Positions 15,248 through 23,812 of a stretch of DNA of 64,000 nucleotides are shown here, piece by piece. A program made the position numbers and the translations under genes. Source of the DNA: Hyphomicrobiales bacterium (GTDB taxonomy: Bacteria; Pseudomonadota; Alphaproteobacteria; Rhizobiales; Rhizobiaceae); contig UEIF01000039.1 in the NCBI GenBank assembly GCA_900468805.1, positions 1-64,000 of the forward strand. Direction: 5' to 3'. How positions within the stretch are numbered: position 1 is the first letter of the stretch; every line of letters starts with the position of its first letter. The notes beneath the pieces were generated by a model. It had not been told where the DNA came from, ran no database searches, and saw only the letters and a program-made list of their open reading frames with translations.

Positions 15248-17038
15248 ATGACACAGACCGTCGGCGATTTCGTCGTTTCCCGTCTTCACGTGTGGGGCGT
15301 CCGCCGCATGTTCGGCTATCCCGGCGATGGCATCAACGGCGTGTTCGGCGCGCTGAACCGTGCCGGCGACAAGATCGAGTTCATCCAGGCACGCCATGAG
15401 GAGATGGCCGCGTTCATGGCGTCTGCCTATGCGAAATTTTCCGGCGAGCTCGGCGTATGTATCGCGACCTCAGGCCCAGGGGCGGCACATCTCGTGACAG
15501 GCATGTACGATGCGCGAGCCGATCATCAGCCGCTTCTTGCCATCGTCGGCCAGCAGGCAAGGGGTGCACTTGGCGGACACTACCAGCAAGAGGTCGATCT
15601 CGCGGCTCTTTTCAAGGATGTCGCCGGTGACTTCGCGCACCAGGCATCGACACCTGCGCAAGTTCGCCATCTCATCGATCGCGCCGTACGCATCGCGCTG
15701 GCAAATCGAACGGTGACGGCGCTGATCCTGCCCAATGACTTACAGGAAATGGCTTACGAAGAACCGGCGCGCGCCCACGGGACCGTCCATTCTGGGTTTG
15801 GCTATCGAGCCCCCAAGATCGTGCCATACCAAGAGGACCTGCAAGCCGCAGCGGATGTCCTCAACGCCGGCGAAAAGGTTGCAATCTTGGTGGGTGCCGG
15901 CGCGCTCGGCGCAACCGACGAGGTGATCGCCATCGCCGATCGGCTTGGTGCCGGGGCTGCGAAAGCATTACTTGGCAAGGCCGTACTTCCCGACGACTTG
16001 CCCTGGGCCACAGGGTCGATTGGTCTTCTCGGAACTGAGCCCTCCTGGGACCTGATGCGCGACTGCGACACGTTGTTGATGATCGGTTCCGGCTTTCCCT
16101 ATGCGGAGTTTCTGCCCGAGGAAGGACAGGCGAAGGCGGTCCAGATCGATATCCAGCCGGGCATGCTGTCGCTCCGCTATCCAATGGACGTCAATCTCGT
16201 CGGCGACGCGAAGGAAACGTTGAACGCATTGCTGCCCCTGCTTGAGCAGAAAGATGGCAAATGGCGCAACCGCATAGAAAAGAACGTTGCCGCCTGGTGG
16301 AAGCTCCTTGAGGAACGGGCCCACGCCGAAGCCAATCCCGTCAACCCGCAATTGGTCGCTTGGGAGCTGTCGTCACGCCTGCCTGACAACGTCATCTTGA
16401 CCAGCGATTCCGGCTCCTGTGCGAACTGGTATGCGCGCGATATCAAGATTAGGCCCGGGATGATGGCGTCGCTTTCGGGCGGACTGGCATCGATGGGTGC
16501 CGCAGTTCCCTATGCTATTGCTGCCAAATACGCCCATCCGGACCGTCCTGTCATCGGTCTCGTCGGCGATGGCGCCATGCAGATGAATAACATGGCGGAG
16601 CTGATCACCGTTTCAAAATACTGGCGTGACTGGGCCGACCACCGCTTCATCATCTGCGTTTTCTACAACGAGGATCTGAACCAGGTGACCTGGGAGCAGC
16701 GGGTGATGGAGGGCGATCCGAAGTTCGAGGCCTCACAAGGCATTCCGAACGTGCCGTACCACCGGTTCGCCGAACTCATTGGCCTCAAAGGCCTGTTTGT
16801 CGATCGCCCGGAGAACCTGGGGCATGCTTGGGACGAAGCACTTGCCTCGGACCGGCCGGTGCTACTCGAAGTCAAGACCGACCCTGAAGTCCCGCCGATG
16901 CCGCCACACCTGACGTTCGAGCAGGTCAAGAACCTCACCTCGACGCTGATAAAAGGTGATCCCAATGAAGGAGGCATTATCCGCGGCACGGTGCGGCAGG
17001 TATTGAGCTCGGTGCTTCCCGGAAAGAGCGACGGGTAG
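15248..17038 (+). CDS. Thiamine-pyrophosphate-requiring enzyme, pyruvate oxidase-like
   Basis: A 596-residue three-domain TPP enzyme of the pyruvate oxidase/acetolactate synthase superfamily. It has the N-terminal PYR domain with the catalytic Glu in QARHEEMAAF (near residue 51), a central domain with a GAGALG nucleotide loop, and a C-terminal PP domain with the Mg/TPP motif GDGAMQMNN. Relatives act on pyruvate or related 2-oxo acids; the exact substrate cannot be read from sequence. It is a single gene behind a stress-type promoter. Confidence 0.85.
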   Translation: MTQTVGDFVVSRLHVWGVRRMFGYPGDGINGVFGALNRAGDKIEFIQARHEEMAAFMASAYAKFSGELGVCIATSGPGAAHLVTGMYDARADHQPLLAIVGQQARGALGGHYQQEVDLAALFKDVAGDFAHQASTPAQVRHLIDRAVRIALANRTVTALILPNDLQEMAYEEPARAHGTVHSGFGYRAPKIVPYQEDLQAAADVLNAGEKVAILVGAGALGATDEVIAIADRLGAGAAKALLGKAVLPDDLPWATGSIGLLGTEPSWDLMRDCDTLLMIGSGFPYAEFLPEEGQAKAVQIDIQPGMLSLRYPMDVNLVGDAKETLNALLPLLEQKDGKWRNRIEKNVAAWWKLLEERAHAEANPVNPQLVAWELSSRLPDNVILTSDSGSCANWYARDIKIRPGMMASLSGGLASMGAAVPYAIAAKYAHPDRPVIGLVGDGAMQMNNMAELITVSKYWRDWADHRFIICVFYNEDLNQVTWEQRVMEGDPKFEASQGIPNVPYHRFAELIGLKGLFVDRPENLGHAWDEALASDRPVLLEVKTDPEVPPMPPHLTFEQVKNLTSTLIKGDPNEGGIIRGTVRQVLSSVLPGKSDG

Positions 17039-17155
17039 TGTCTGTGGACCTATTAAATCACCCTTCAGAACAAGGTCGCAAGCAAATCGGTCAGACAAGA
17101 GGAAGACGCCCTGGCAAGGGCATCAGACGTCTCGGTCGATGGATCTATGCAGAGG

Positions 17156-17512
17156 CTATTCCGTTTGGAGCGCTCGGCTAAGGGCCGCACTGACCTGGTC
17201 GGGCGACGCCGGTTTTCCGAGCATTTCGCCCTTGCCAAAGACCGGCTCGTTTTCGATCAGCGAATCCGGTTCTCCGGAGTAGACGACAAAGGGAACGCCA
17301 AGATCTGAAAGGCGTCGAACGACGGTGGTGCAGATCCCGTCCGACAGTCGCGGGTCGATGATCGCGGCGGCTGGTGTGTGGGCGTCCAACCAGGCCGAGG
17401 CGTCCTTGCACGTCGAAAGTGTCACATGGTCCTGATGGCCGCTTTCAACCAGCGTCTCCTCAAGGTCCAGCGCGATAAACGGTTCGTCTTCGAGGATGAG
17501 GATCGTGGACAC
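17156..17512 (-). CDS. Single-domain response regulator
   Basis: A 118-residue receiver domain: acidic pocket EDEP at the start, phospho-acceptor Asp in AIIDPRL, conserved Ser in VVYSGEP and Lys in GKP. No output domain. Start GTG at 17512 follows GGCAGGAG by seven bases; the open frame upstream is the shadow of the neighbouring regulator. It is divergent from a second single-domain regulator at 17629. Confidence 0.8.
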   Translation of the reverse strand: MSTILILEDEPFIALDLEETLVESGHQDHVTLSTCKDASAWLDAHTPAAAIIDPRLSDGICTTVVRRLSDLGVPFVVYSGEPDSLIENEPVFGKGEMLGKPASPDQVSAALSRALQTE

Positions 17513-17628
17513 ATGAATCTCCTGCCACCGCCGTACGCACGTTTGAGGCCGGGGCTGTAAAAAGTGGGCTCCGGAACTTGTGCCGCCGACGGGAATTTTG
17601 CCGTAGAACTGTAAAATTAGGAAGTAGC

Positions 17629-17982
17629 ATGAAGCCCAAAGTCCTGGTCGTCGAAGACGAACCCCTCTTGCTCCTGGCCGCCGTGGATCTGGTCGAAGAA
17701 GCCGGGTTCGAGGCGCTTGAGGCAATGAACACCGCGGATGCGGTGCGGATCCTGAAGACTGTGCCAGAAGTCTTTATCCGGTTCACCGATATCGACCTGC
17801 CGGGCTGGATGGACGGCCTGAAACTCGCCGTCTCCATCCGCGACCGCTGGCCAATGGAGATCATCGTGGTCTCCGGCATGAAAATGCCGCGCCCAGACAA
17901 ACTGCCGTCGCGAGGCGTATTTTTCGCCAAACCCTGTGACTCCATTGCTGTCACAAAAACGCTTGTGGCGATGGCTGCGTAG
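17629..17982 (+). CDS. Single-domain response regulator
   Basis: A 117-residue receiver: VEDEP pocket, phospho-acceptor in TDIDLPG, VVSGM and FAKPC with the conserved Lys. It has no DNA-binding domain, so it probably works by protein contacts or as a phosphate sink, as many HWE-kinase partners do. Start codon at 17629 lies seven bases after TAGGAAG. It lies 10 bases before the isochorismatase-like gene and is divergent from the regulator at 17512. Confidence 0.85.
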   Translation: MKPKVLVVEDEPLLLLAAVDLVEEAGFEALEAMNTADAVRILKTVPEVFIRFTDIDLPGWMDGLKLAVSIRDRWPMEIIVVSGMKMPRPDKLPSRGVFFAKPCDSIAVTKTLVAMAA

Positions 17983-17992
17983 GGAGACCAGA

Positions 17993-18568
17993 ATGAGAGG
18001 GCCCTGGATCCATCTCTGCATCGACATGCAACGGATCTTTGCAGAGGAAACGCCCTGGCACGTGCCGTGGATGAAGGAAGTTTGTCCGCAAGTCGAGGAA
18101 CTTGCAGGGCGCTTCCCGGAGCGCACCATCTTCACCCGGTTCATTACCCCCTCGCGCTCCAGTGACATGCCCGGCATGTGGCGGGACTATTATGAAAAGT
18201 GGTCGCAAATGACGCGCGAGCGTCTAGACCCCCAGATGCTCGATCTTCTGCCCATCCTGCAACGACTGGTCCCTCCCGCGCGCGTTTTTGACAAGATGAC
18301 CTATTCGCCGTGGATGGGCGACACGCTTCATGGGATACTTTCGGCCGAGGGCGTCGGCACCGTGGTTTTGACCGGCGGCGAGACTGACGTCTGCGTTCTA
18401 TCGGCGGCACTAGGAGCAATTGACCTCGGTTATAGCGTTATCGTTCTTCGTGACGCCGTCTGTTCCGGCGCCGACGAGACCCATGATGCGTCGCTCGAAC
18501 TGCTGGGCGACCGTTTTTCGGTGCAGCTCGAACTCCTCATGACAGAGGAATTTTTGCAATCAGTCTAA
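17993..18568 (+). CDS. Isochorismatase-family cysteine hydrolase
   Basis: A 191-residue alpha/beta hydrolase of the isochorismatase/nicotinamidase group. The triad is visible: Asp in LCIDMQR near residue 10, Lys in VFDKMTYSPW, and Cys in ETDVCVLSAA. Substrate unknown. ATG at 17993 follows AGGGAGACCA and is the better start than upstream in-frame codons inside the regulator gene. Confidence 0.85.
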   Translation: MRGPWIHLCIDMQRIFAEETPWHVPWMKEVCPQVEELAGRFPERTIFTRFITPSRSSDMPGMWRDYYEKWSQMTRERLDPQMLDLLPILQRLVPPARVFDKMTYSPWMGDTLHGILSAEGVGTVVLTGGETDVCVLSAALGAIDLGYSVIVLRDAVCSGADETHDASLELLGDRFSVQLELLMTEEFLQSV

Positions 18569-18830
18569 CCCGAATTCGCGTCGAGTTCATGTGGTTCACG
18601 CTGCTCGGCGCCGATCATCGGTTATGTTGGCTATCGCTTGAACGGATCATTTCGTCAGTTTTGGCCTGGAGCGCCCTCAGGTTTAGGTTTTGAGAATGCT
18701 CCATCAGAAGCAAGAGGAGCAAAACGACAAGGGTCAGAGCATGTTGTGAGAAGAAACCATTTCTGCCGAAAATCAAGCCCGACACCGACCGCGCACCAAC
18801 CCGCCGCCGACAGGGCAGCTGCCGCGACAT
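18565..18830 (-). pseudogene. Decayed low-affinity iron permease-like membrane protein
   Basis: On the minus strand, frames carry pieces of the PF04120 family: SVSGLIFG, a hydrophobic helix, then EHSQN and LRALQAKTDEMIRSS, followed after one frame change near 18612 by MIGAEQREPHELD to a TAG at 18565. A further frame break lies upstream near 18790, where GWCAV continues into SVSGLIFG. No intact start is seen. The rest of 18569-19015 holds only the promoter of the next gene. Confidence 0.5.
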
Positions 18831-18952
18831 CATGACGATGTCGCGCGAGTGCAACGGCAATCTCTGGATCCGAAGAAATCGTGATCGTCCGGCCATGGCG
18901 GAGAAATGCGCAGCCTGCCTCCAGGTTCTGCTCTCTTACAACCATGCGAAAG

Positions 18953-18977
18953 GGAACAACTTCTCGAAGTCGTGGTT
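18953..18977 (+). promoter_or_regulatory. Candidate EcfG promoter GGAAC-N16-GGTT
   Basis: GGAAC (18953-18957), 16 bases, GGTT (18974-18977), 38 bases before the alcohol dehydrogenase start codon. Confidence 0.55.
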
Positions 18978-19015
18978 TCCGTCGCAGCACGGCATGACGG
19001 CCGCGGGAGGAAGAT

Positions 19016-20185
19016 ATGAAAGCATTAACCTGGCACGGCAAGCACGACATTCGATGCGAAAGCGTTCCTGACCCGCAGATTGAAGAAGGCCGCGACGCGA
19101 TCATCAAGGTCACCGCCTGTGCAATCTGTGGCTCCGACCTCCATCTGTATAATGGGATCATGCCCGATATGCATAGTGGCGACATCATGGGACACGAAAC
19201 CATGGGCGAGGTTGTCGAGGTCGGCAAGGACAACAAGAAGCTCAAGGTCGGCGACCGCGTCGTCGTTCCCTTCACCATCTCCTGCGGCGAATGCTTCTTC
19301 TGCAAACGCGGATTTTTTTCTGGCTGCGAACGAAGCAATCCCGATCCATCGAAAGCGAAGAAGCTTTGGGGAAGCTCACCTGCGGGGCTATTCGGCTACA
19401 CGCATCTGCTCGGCGGCTATAGCGGGGGGCAGGCAGAATATCTGCGCGTGCCCTATGCCGATGTCGGTCCGATCAAAGTGCCCGAGGGACTGACAGACGA
19501 GCAGGTCCTTTTCCTGTCCGACATCTTCCCGACCGGCTACATGGCGGCCGATTTCTGCAACATCCAGCCGGGTGATACGATCGCCATCTGGGGCTGCGGT
19601 CCCGTCGGTCAGATGGCGATCAAGTCCGCGTTCATTCTCGGCGCCGAGCGGGTCATCGCCATCGATACAGTGCCGGAAAGATTGGCGCTTGCCGAAAGAT
19701 CCGGAGCCATCACGCTCGACTACATGGACAAGGATATTTATGACCGGATCATGGAGCTGACCAACGGCCGCGGCGCGGATGCCTGCATCGACGCTGTCGG
19801 AACGGAGTCAGACCCATCCGCCAGTTGGGACGCGCGTCTCGATCGCATCAAGGTCGCGACCTTTATGGGCACCGATCGTCCGCATGTGCTGCGTCAGGCG
19901 ATCCATTGCTGCCGCAACTTCGGGACTGTCTCGATCGTCGGCGTTTACGGCGGCTTCCTCGACAAGATTCCCATGGGTTCGGCGATCAACCGCGGCCTGA
20001 CCTTCAAGATGGCCCAGACGCCGGTGCAGCACTACCTGCCGATCCTGATGGACCGCATCCAGAATGGCGAGATCGATCCATCGTTCATCATCACCCACAC
20101 GGGAAGCCTGGAAGATGGACCGGATCTTTACAAGACGTTTCTTGAGAAAAAGGACGGCTGCATCAAGGTCGTTCTGAAACCCTGA
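19016..20185 (+). CDS. Zinc-dependent alcohol dehydrogenase (formaldehyde dehydrogenase-like)
   Basis: A 389-residue medium-chain zinc dehydrogenase. Catalytic zinc ligands lie in ICGSDLHLY (Cys near 38) and GHET (His-Glu near 60). The structural zinc cysteines are in CGECFFCKRGFFSGC, and the NAD loop is GCGPVG near residue 197. The long central region resembles glutathione-independent formaldehyde dehydrogenases. It is followed 17 bases later by an SDR gene, probably the same transcript. Confidence 0.9.
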   Translation: MKALTWHGKHDIRCESVPDPQIEEGRDAIIKVTACAICGSDLHLYNGIMPDMHSGDIMGHETMGEVVEVGKDNKKLKVGDRVVVPFTISCGECFFCKRGFFSGCERSNPDPSKAKKLWGSSPAGLFGYTHLLGGYSGGQAEYLRVPYADVGPIKVPEGLTDEQVLFLSDIFPTGYMAADFCNIQPGDTIAIWGCGPVGQMAIKSAFILGAERVIAIDTVPERLALAERSGAITLDYMDKDIYDRIMELTNGRGADACIDAVGTESDPSASWDARLDRIKVATFMGTDRPHVLRQAIHCCRNFGTVSIVGVYGGFLDKIPMGSAINRGLTFKMAQTPVQHYLPILMDRIQNGEIDPSFIITHTGSLEDGPDLYKTFLEKKDGCIKVVLKP

Positions 20186-20202
20186 GGAAGAGGAGCATGA
20201 TC

Positions 20203-21003
20203 ATGGGAAGCGCACAACAGAAAACCGGCCTCGCCGTCGTCACCGGCGCCTCGAGTGGTATCGGTTTTGAACTCGCAAAGATTGCTGCATCGAAGGGTTA
20301 CGATCTGATCATTGCTGCCGACGAGGAGGAGATCAATGACGCGGCCGCCGAACTCCGCCGGATGGGAGCAAACGTCGATGCTGTCGTCACGGACCTCTCG
20401 ACTGTCGAAGGCGTCGATCGGCTTGCCGAAAGCATCGAGGCCGACGGCCGCTCTGTCGATCTGCTGCTGGCAAATGCCGGGCGCGGGCTGGGCAAGGGCT
20501 TCCTCGACCAGGACTTCGCAGAGGCTCGCAAGGTCATCGATACGAACGTCGTCGGTACGGTCTATCTGATCCAGCAGATCGGCAACCAGATGCGGGCAAG
20601 GGGCGCGGGTAAAATCCTCATCACCGGATCGATCGCCGGGTTCATTCCGGGCAGTTATCAAGCCGTCTATAACGGCAGCAAGGCTTTCCTCAACAGCTTC
20701 TCGTTTGCCCTTCGCAACGAGCTTCAGGATACCGGCGTGACCGTCTCGTGCCTGATGCCGGGCCCGACGGACACGCGCTTCTTCGAGCGCGCCAACATGC
20801 TGGATACCGACGTCGGCCAGGCCGAGAAGGACGATCCGGCCGACGTTGCCAAGGTCGGATTCGATGCCATGATGGATGGGAAGGGCGATGTGGTCGCCGG
20901 TTGGAAGAACAAATTCCAGGCGGCGATGGCCAACGTCACGCCGGCGTCAGTTCTGGCGGCTCAGCATGCGAAGATGGCGGCGCCGGGAACGTCAAAGAAC
21001 TGA
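20203..21003 (+). CDS. Short-chain dehydrogenase/reductase
   Basis: A 266-residue classical SDR: TGASSGIG cofactor loop near residue 16, NAG motif, catalytic Ser in ITGSIAG, and YxxxK as YNGSK. Start ATG at 20203 is seven bases after AGGAG; the ATG two codons earlier sits too close. Substrate unknown. It is probably co-transcribed with the alcohol dehydrogenase under the stress promoter at 18953. Confidence 0.85.
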   Translation: MGSAQQKTGLAVVTGASSGIGFELAKIAASKGYDLIIAADEEEINDAAAELRRMGANVDAVVTDLSTVEGVDRLAESIEADGRSVDLLLANAGRGLGKGFLDQDFAEARKVIDTNVVGTVYLIQQIGNQMRARGAGKILITGSIAGFIPGSYQAVYNGSKAFLNSFSFALRNELQDTGVTVSCLMPGPTDTRFFERANMLDTDVGQAEKDDPADVAKVGFDAMMDGKGDVVAGWKNKFQAAMANVTPASVLAAQHAKMAAPGTSKN

Positions 21004-21266
21004 GCAGACACCACTGCTCGGTTTCGGGAGGTCTGGTGCTATTGAGGGCCCCACCTGAGTGAGGCTCTCCTCTGCTTTCGCTAGTACTACATTCCTCGGA
21101 AGATTGTAATCGCCATTGCGAATCCCCATATGCGGAACTTGCTGAGCAAACCCTAGGGTTTGACTGCAGAGTTTGCCTGCGGCAGCAAACGCTTACCCTC
21201 CATGTTTTGTGACGGGCGAATCCCAATCAAATTGATGCCAGCCGACTGGCCGGCAAAGGAAACCCA

Positions 21267-21419
21267 TTGAAAAAAATAAACATCGCTTCCGCGCCCGCGG
21301 CGGCGAAGCCGCGCGAGCGCGATGAGGCCGTTACTCGGCCGACTAAGAATAGGAAAATCTCTCCCTGTCTCCTCACCCGTCGTGAACTGCAGGAGCTGAT
21401 CGCTGAGCAGCTCGGCTGA
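21267..21419 (+). CDS. Possible 50-residue protein upstream of rpsU
   Basis: A short frame from TTG at 21267, with AAAGGA eight bases upstream, to TGA at 21417-21419. The product is basic at first (KKINIAS, KPRERDE) and ends with LLTRRELQELIAEQLG, a protein-like amphipathic helix. Codon use suits the region. It lies 34 bases before rpsU. No family is recognised; the 21004-21266 stretch before it shows nothing else. Confidence 0.4.
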   Translation: MKKINIASAPAAAKPRERDEAVTRPTKNRKISPCLLTRRELQELIAEQLG

Positions 21420-21453
21420 CGGGAGAAGACTGGATCAAAAAAAGGAGAATTCG

Positions 21454-21690
21454 ATGCAAGTGCTCGTCAGAGACAACAATGTCGACCAAGCCCTCAGGGT
21501 GCTGAAGAAGAAAATGCAACGCGAAGGGCTGTTCCGAGAAATGAAGGAACGGCGCGCTTACGAAAAGCCGTCTGAGCGCCGCGTTCGCGAAAAGGCGCAG
21601 GCAATCAGCCGCCACCGAAAGGCCGCACGTAAGAAGATGCAGCGTGAAGGCCTCATCGCCACACCAAAGCGGAAAGCATCCGTGCGTTAG
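21454..21690 (+). CDS. rpsU: Ribosomal protein bS21
   Basis: A 78-residue, very basic protein with the S21 pattern: VLVRDNNVDQALRVLKKKMQREG, then FREMKERRAYEKPSE and a long Arg/Lys helix. bS21 sits on the small subunit near the anti-Shine-Dalgarno end of 16S rRNA and helps initiation. Rhizobia often carry extra copies on secondary replicons. Strong AAGGAGAA Shine-Dalgarno. A nine-base-pair hairpin follows the stop. Confidence 0.9.
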   Translation: MQVLVRDNNVDQALRVLKKKMQREGLFREMKERRAYEKPSERRVREKAQAISRHRKAARKKMQREGLIATPKRKASVR

Positions 21691-21702
21691 TACTATAGAA
21701 AT

Positions 21703-21723
21703 CGCTCCGCCATGGGCGGAGCG
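21703..21723 (+). terminator. Hairpin after rpsU
   Basis: CGCTCCGCC (21703-21711) pairs perfectly with GGCGGAGCG (21715-21723) around a three-base loop, 13 bases after the rpsU stop. There is no T-run, so it may be a processing or stabilising hairpin rather than a terminator. Confidence 0.45.
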
Positions 21724-21744
21724 GCATTCCGTGAAGGGTAAAAG

Positions 21745-21939
21745 ATGGAAGAGCTCACCAGCATAACAATTTCCGAAGAGCCTCTGGAGGATTGTCGTGA
21801 CGTCATCGAACCTGAATTGCAGGATTTGATCCGGGATGCGCTGCGGGCGGGTTTCTCGCGCGAAGAAATCCTGATTGCCGTCAGCGAACTGGTCGCCGAG
21901 GACTTTGCGACCGTGATGAAAACGCCGAGCGTCCATTGA
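21745..21939 (+). CDS. Small acidic protein, unknown
   Basis: A 64-residue, strongly acidic protein, mostly helical, with the segment QDLIRDALRAGFSREEILIAVSELVAEDF. GGGTAAAAG upstream of the ATG is a usable ribosome site. It lies between rpsU and alkB on the same strand. The helical, Glu-rich design resembles small partner-binding proteins, but no family is recognised. Confidence 0.65.
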   Translation: MEELTSITISEEPLEDCRDVIEPELQDLIRDALRAGFSREEILIAVSELVAEDFATVMKTPSVH

Positions 21940-21965
21940 GACGACAGGCAGCTTGAGAACCAGAT

Positions 21966-22550
21966 ATGTGCGAGATGGAACAGCATGACCTCTTCGGCGC
22001 GATCGAGCCGGCATTTCCGGACGGTTTTCGCTATGCACCCGATGTCATCCCCGACGATCTGCAGCAGGCCCTTCTCGAAAAGATGCCCGGGCTGCCGTTT
22101 AAAGCTTTCGATTTCCACGGTTTCGAGGGCAAACGCAGGACAGTTTCATATGGCTGGAAATACGACTTCGATACGGAGCGTGTCCGAAAAGGCGAAGACA
22201 TCCCGCCGTTTCTTTTTCCCGTCCGCGCGATGGCAGGCAGTTTCGCTGGAATCGACCCCAACCGGTTGGAACAGGCCTTGGTGACCGAATATGGTCCCGG
22301 CGCTCCGATCGGTTGGCACAAAGACAAATTCGTCTTCGGTCGCGTGGTCGGTATTTCGCTTCTCTCACCCTGCACGTTCAGACTAAGGCGGCGCCAGGGC
22401 GGCAAGTGGCAGCGCAGCTCGGTCATAGTCGAACCAGGATCGGCCTATGTGATGGCCGGCGAGGCCAGGACCCTTTGGGAGCATTCTATCCCGCCGGTCG
22501 ATCAGCTTCGTTATTCGATCACCTTCCGCGAACTAAACAGCGCGGCATGA
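21966..22550 (+). CDS. AlkB-type 2-oxoglutarate/Fe(II) dioxygenase
   Basis: A 194-residue AlkB-family enzyme, which removes alkyl groups from DNA or RNA bases by oxidation. Iron ligands His118 and Asp120 (WHKDK) and His173 (EHSI) are present, as are the 2-oxoglutarate arginines of RYSITFR (Arg182, Arg188). Length is typical. It adds to the repair genes of the block (udgX, exoIII, Ku, LigD). Confidence 0.9.
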   Translation: MCEMEQHDLFGAIEPAFPDGFRYAPDVIPDDLQQALLEKMPGLPFKAFDFHGFEGKRRTVSYGWKYDFDTERVRKGEDIPPFLFPVRAMAGSFAGIDPNRLEQALVTEYGPGAPIGWHKDKFVFGRVVGISLLSPCTFRLRRRQGGKWQRSSVIVEPGSAYVMAGEARTLWEHSIPPVDQLRYSITFRELNSAA

Positions 22551-22674
22551 GGTCGGCGTGCAGCGGGCATATTACGGCGTCGACTATTCCCAAGCCGGAT
22601 CGCCATTCATCTGCACAGTGAAACCTTTACCCGACAAAGATGTTACCTGCTCACCGAAACAATGAGGTAAGCAG

Positions 22675-23697
22675 TTGGCAGTATCAGAGACCCCGGTCCA
22701 CGGTGATCAGCCGACCGTCGCATCCCCTACGGGCCAGCGGGATCACAAGGAGCTTAGCGCGGCAGCGTTCGAGCGCACCAGGATGCCGATGGTCGCTGCC
22801 GACGCAAGACAACCCGAATATCCGATCGTTCTCGCCAACCAGGCATTCCTCGATCTGACAGGTTATGCAGCGGACGAGATCGTCGGTCGTAACTGCAGGT
22901 TCCTGCAAGGGACGGGGACCTCGCCTGCTGCAGTGGCCGAAGTCCGTTACGCGTTGACGGCCGGCAAGGGCGTGGATGTAGAGCTTCTGAATTACAAGAA
23001 GGACGGGTCTTCGTTTTGGAACCAGCTCCACGTTAGCCCTATCCTCGACGACGACGGAGAAGTCGCTTATTTCTTCGCGTCTCAGATCGACGTGACGAAG
23101 TACCGAAAAGTCCAGGCGCTGGAAGCCTCTGAACATCGGCTGCTGATGGAAGTCGACCATCGAGCCAAAAATGTTCTCGCGATCGTCGACAGTATCGTGC
23201 GGCTCAGCAACGCTGATAATCCTGCGGCATACGCCTCCGCCGTACAGGAGCGTGTTCAATCGCTGGCGCGGGCGCACGCGCTCCTGTCCGAGAACTCCTG
23301 GAAGGCGATCGACATACGAAATGTCATCGAGGCGCAGATCTCACGCTATCCAGGCAGCCACATCACAATGAGTGGACCAGGGTATCTCGTTGTTCCCGAA
23401 GCCGTCCAGCCGCTTTCGCTGGTCATCCACGAGCTCGCGGTCAACGCCGTAACCCATGGAGCTCTGTCACGGCACGGTCACGGACGTCTCGCGATAGCGT
23501 GGGAGCCAAGCCCGGAGGACGGTCGCCTCATCTTGATATGGACCGAAAGTGGGGGTGCTCCCAGGCCGCAGGAGCTAATCAAAGGCTTCGGAACCATTAT
23601 CGTTGGAGCGCTCATCGAAAAACAACTCCGAGGCTCCATTACCCGCGATTGGCGAGACGACAGCCTGGCGGTCACGCTCGAAATACGGCCCAGCTAG
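22675..23697 (+). CDS. Blue-light (LOV) HWE-family histidine kinase
   Basis: A 340-residue soluble kinase. A PAS/LOV domain (about 30-150) contains GRNCRFLQG with Cys74, the residue that forms the flavin adduct on blue light. This is followed by an HWE dimerisation and phospho-acceptor segment (VDHRAKNVLAIV) and ATPase motifs (HELAVNAVTHGAL, KGFG). Start TTG at 22675 is preceded by GAGG. Similar LOV-HWE kinases in Brucella and Rhizobium feed the general stress response through PhyR, which fits the EcfG boxes nearby (inference). Confidence 0.9.
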   Translation: MAVSETPVHGDQPTVASPTGQRDHKELSAAAFERTRMPMVAADARQPEYPIVLANQAFLDLTGYAADEIVGRNCRFLQGTGTSPAAVAEVRYALTAGKGVDVELLNYKKDGSSFWNQLHVSPILDDDGEVAYFFASQIDVTKYRKVQALEASEHRLLMEVDHRAKNVLAIVDSIVRLSNADNPAAYASAVQERVQSLARAHALLSENSWKAIDIRNVIEAQISRYPGSHITMSGPGYLVVPEAVQPLSLVIHELAVNAVTHGALSRHGHGRLAIAWEPSPEDGRLILIWTESGGAPRPQELIKGFGTIIVGALIEKQLRGSITRDWRDDSLAVTLEIRPS

Positions 23698-23779
23698 GTA
23701 TCGACCATGGGTACCGGCTCATCAAGCGCGCTGCCGAGGCGTTTTTCAGCATTAAAACGGTGATCTTAGAGGTGAAAGC

Positions 23780-23800
23780 GCGTGGAAATTGCTCCCACGC
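23780..23800 (-). terminator. Weak terminator-like hairpin after katE
   Basis: On the minus strand GCGTGG pairs with CCACGC across a nine-base loop and is followed by a short GCTTTC stretch, just downstream of the katE stop. The T-run is poor. Confidence 0.35.
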
Positions 23801-23812
23801 ACTGTTTCAATG

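Noticed and set aside
17572..17596. GGAAC before the regulator at 17629 as a stress promoter
   Set aside because: At spacers of 16 or 17 the -10 reads AATT or ATTT, too far from CGTT.
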